Source: Candidatus Gastranaerophilales bacterium (GTDB lineage: Bacteria; Cyanobacteriota; Vampirovibrionia; Gastranaerophilales; Gastranaerophilaceae). From it: 20,689 bases of DNA. This document shows, in pieces, positions 20,639 through 20,689 of the stretch. Numbering within the stretch: position 1 is the first letter of the stretch; every line of letters begins with the position of its first letter. The notes under the pieces were generated by a model that worked only from the letters and a program-made list of their open reading frames with translations, searched no databases and was not told the origin of the DNA. The position numbers were made by a program, and so were the translations under genes. The stretch covers positions 1-20,689 of the forward strand of contig CALVER010000006.1 in the NCBI GenBank assembly GCA_944326625.1, read 5' to 3'.

Positions 20639-20689
20639 CCTCGTTATACTTTATTAAAGAAATTTGTTAAGATAAAATTGCTTTAAAAG

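Larger units (their letters stand above)
20350..20657. mobile_element. MITE-like block bounded by 16-bp inverted repeats (candidate)
   Basis: TTAAAAAAGTATAACG (20350-20365) and CGTTATACTTTATTAA (20642-20657) are inverted repeats matching at 15 of 16 positions, enclosing 308 bp. A second AAGTATAAC sits 10 bp inside the left end. Inside are a GC-richer patch (about 20385-20450, with two CCGTGCG words), the hairpin TTTGTCT-GGCG-AGACAAA (20526-20543) and a 60-codon frame. Both ends read outward as GTTATACTT, so they could supply -10 boxes to neighbours. There is no transposase. The TTAA at both outer ends could be part of the repeat or a target duplication. Confidence 0.4.

Overview
The window is AT-rich bacterial chromosome. 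It most likely comes from a gut-type Melainabacteria / Gastranaerophilales lineage (non-photosynthetic relatives of cyanobacteria). This is an inference from three things: the very characteristic pseudopilin N-terminus (FTLAEVLITLGIIGIVAAMT) of the first gene, a cyanobacteria-like primary sigma factor directly behind dnaG, and the general codon and AT style. I ran no database search. No phage module, CRISPR array, rRNA or tRNA was seen.

Layout. 1-3615: a pseudopilin-like protein, a convergent PLP-dependent Orn/Lys/Arg-type decarboxylase, and a signal-peptide-bearing outer-membrane barrel protein with an EF-hand/dockerin-like loop. 3655-5419 (minus): hisS with two small downstream genes, one a degenerate nucleotidyltransferase and one unknown. 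5561-7012: an XRE repressor-like gene with two perfect palindromes upstream, an AT-rich gap, then thymidine kinase. 7143-9877: a C-terminal processing protease, a HigB/HigA-type toxin-antitoxin pair and a TrmB-like regulator. 9932-11981 (minus): glyoxalase I, a XerC/D recombinase and a soluble histidine kinase. 12094-15067: the dnaG-rpoD operon. 15072-16715: two divergent paralogous small proteins with near-identical 3' untranslated regions, next to a single-domain LuxR-type regulator. 16684-20340: lepA, a small unknown gene, an orphan MazE/AbrB-like gene missed by ORF-length cut-offs, bioD and a coiled-coil protein. 20350-20657: a MITE-like block bounded by 16-bp inverted repeats.

How the parts fit. 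Most genes are single housekeeping transcription units (translation: hisS, lepA; replication and transcription: dnaG-rpoD; nucleotide salvage: tdk; biotin: bioD; chromosome resolution: xerD-like). Two patterns stand out. First, many genes have a sigma-70-type -10 box placed 6 to 8 bases before the ATG, so transcription should begin at or next to the start codon. These include hisS, the toxin, the TrmB regulator, dnaG, bioD, lepA, xerD and the barrel protein. Other genes have strong Shine-Dalgarno sequences, so the organism appears to use leaderless and SD-led initiation side by side. Second, the two-paralog locus at 15.1-16.3 kb has a repeated 62-bp 3' UTR carrying a hairpin flanked by two copies of a motif complementary to each gene's own 5' UTR, plus a shared 10-bp-phased upstream direct repeat. 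It looks like an undescribed regulated gene family and is the best candidate for a new system here.
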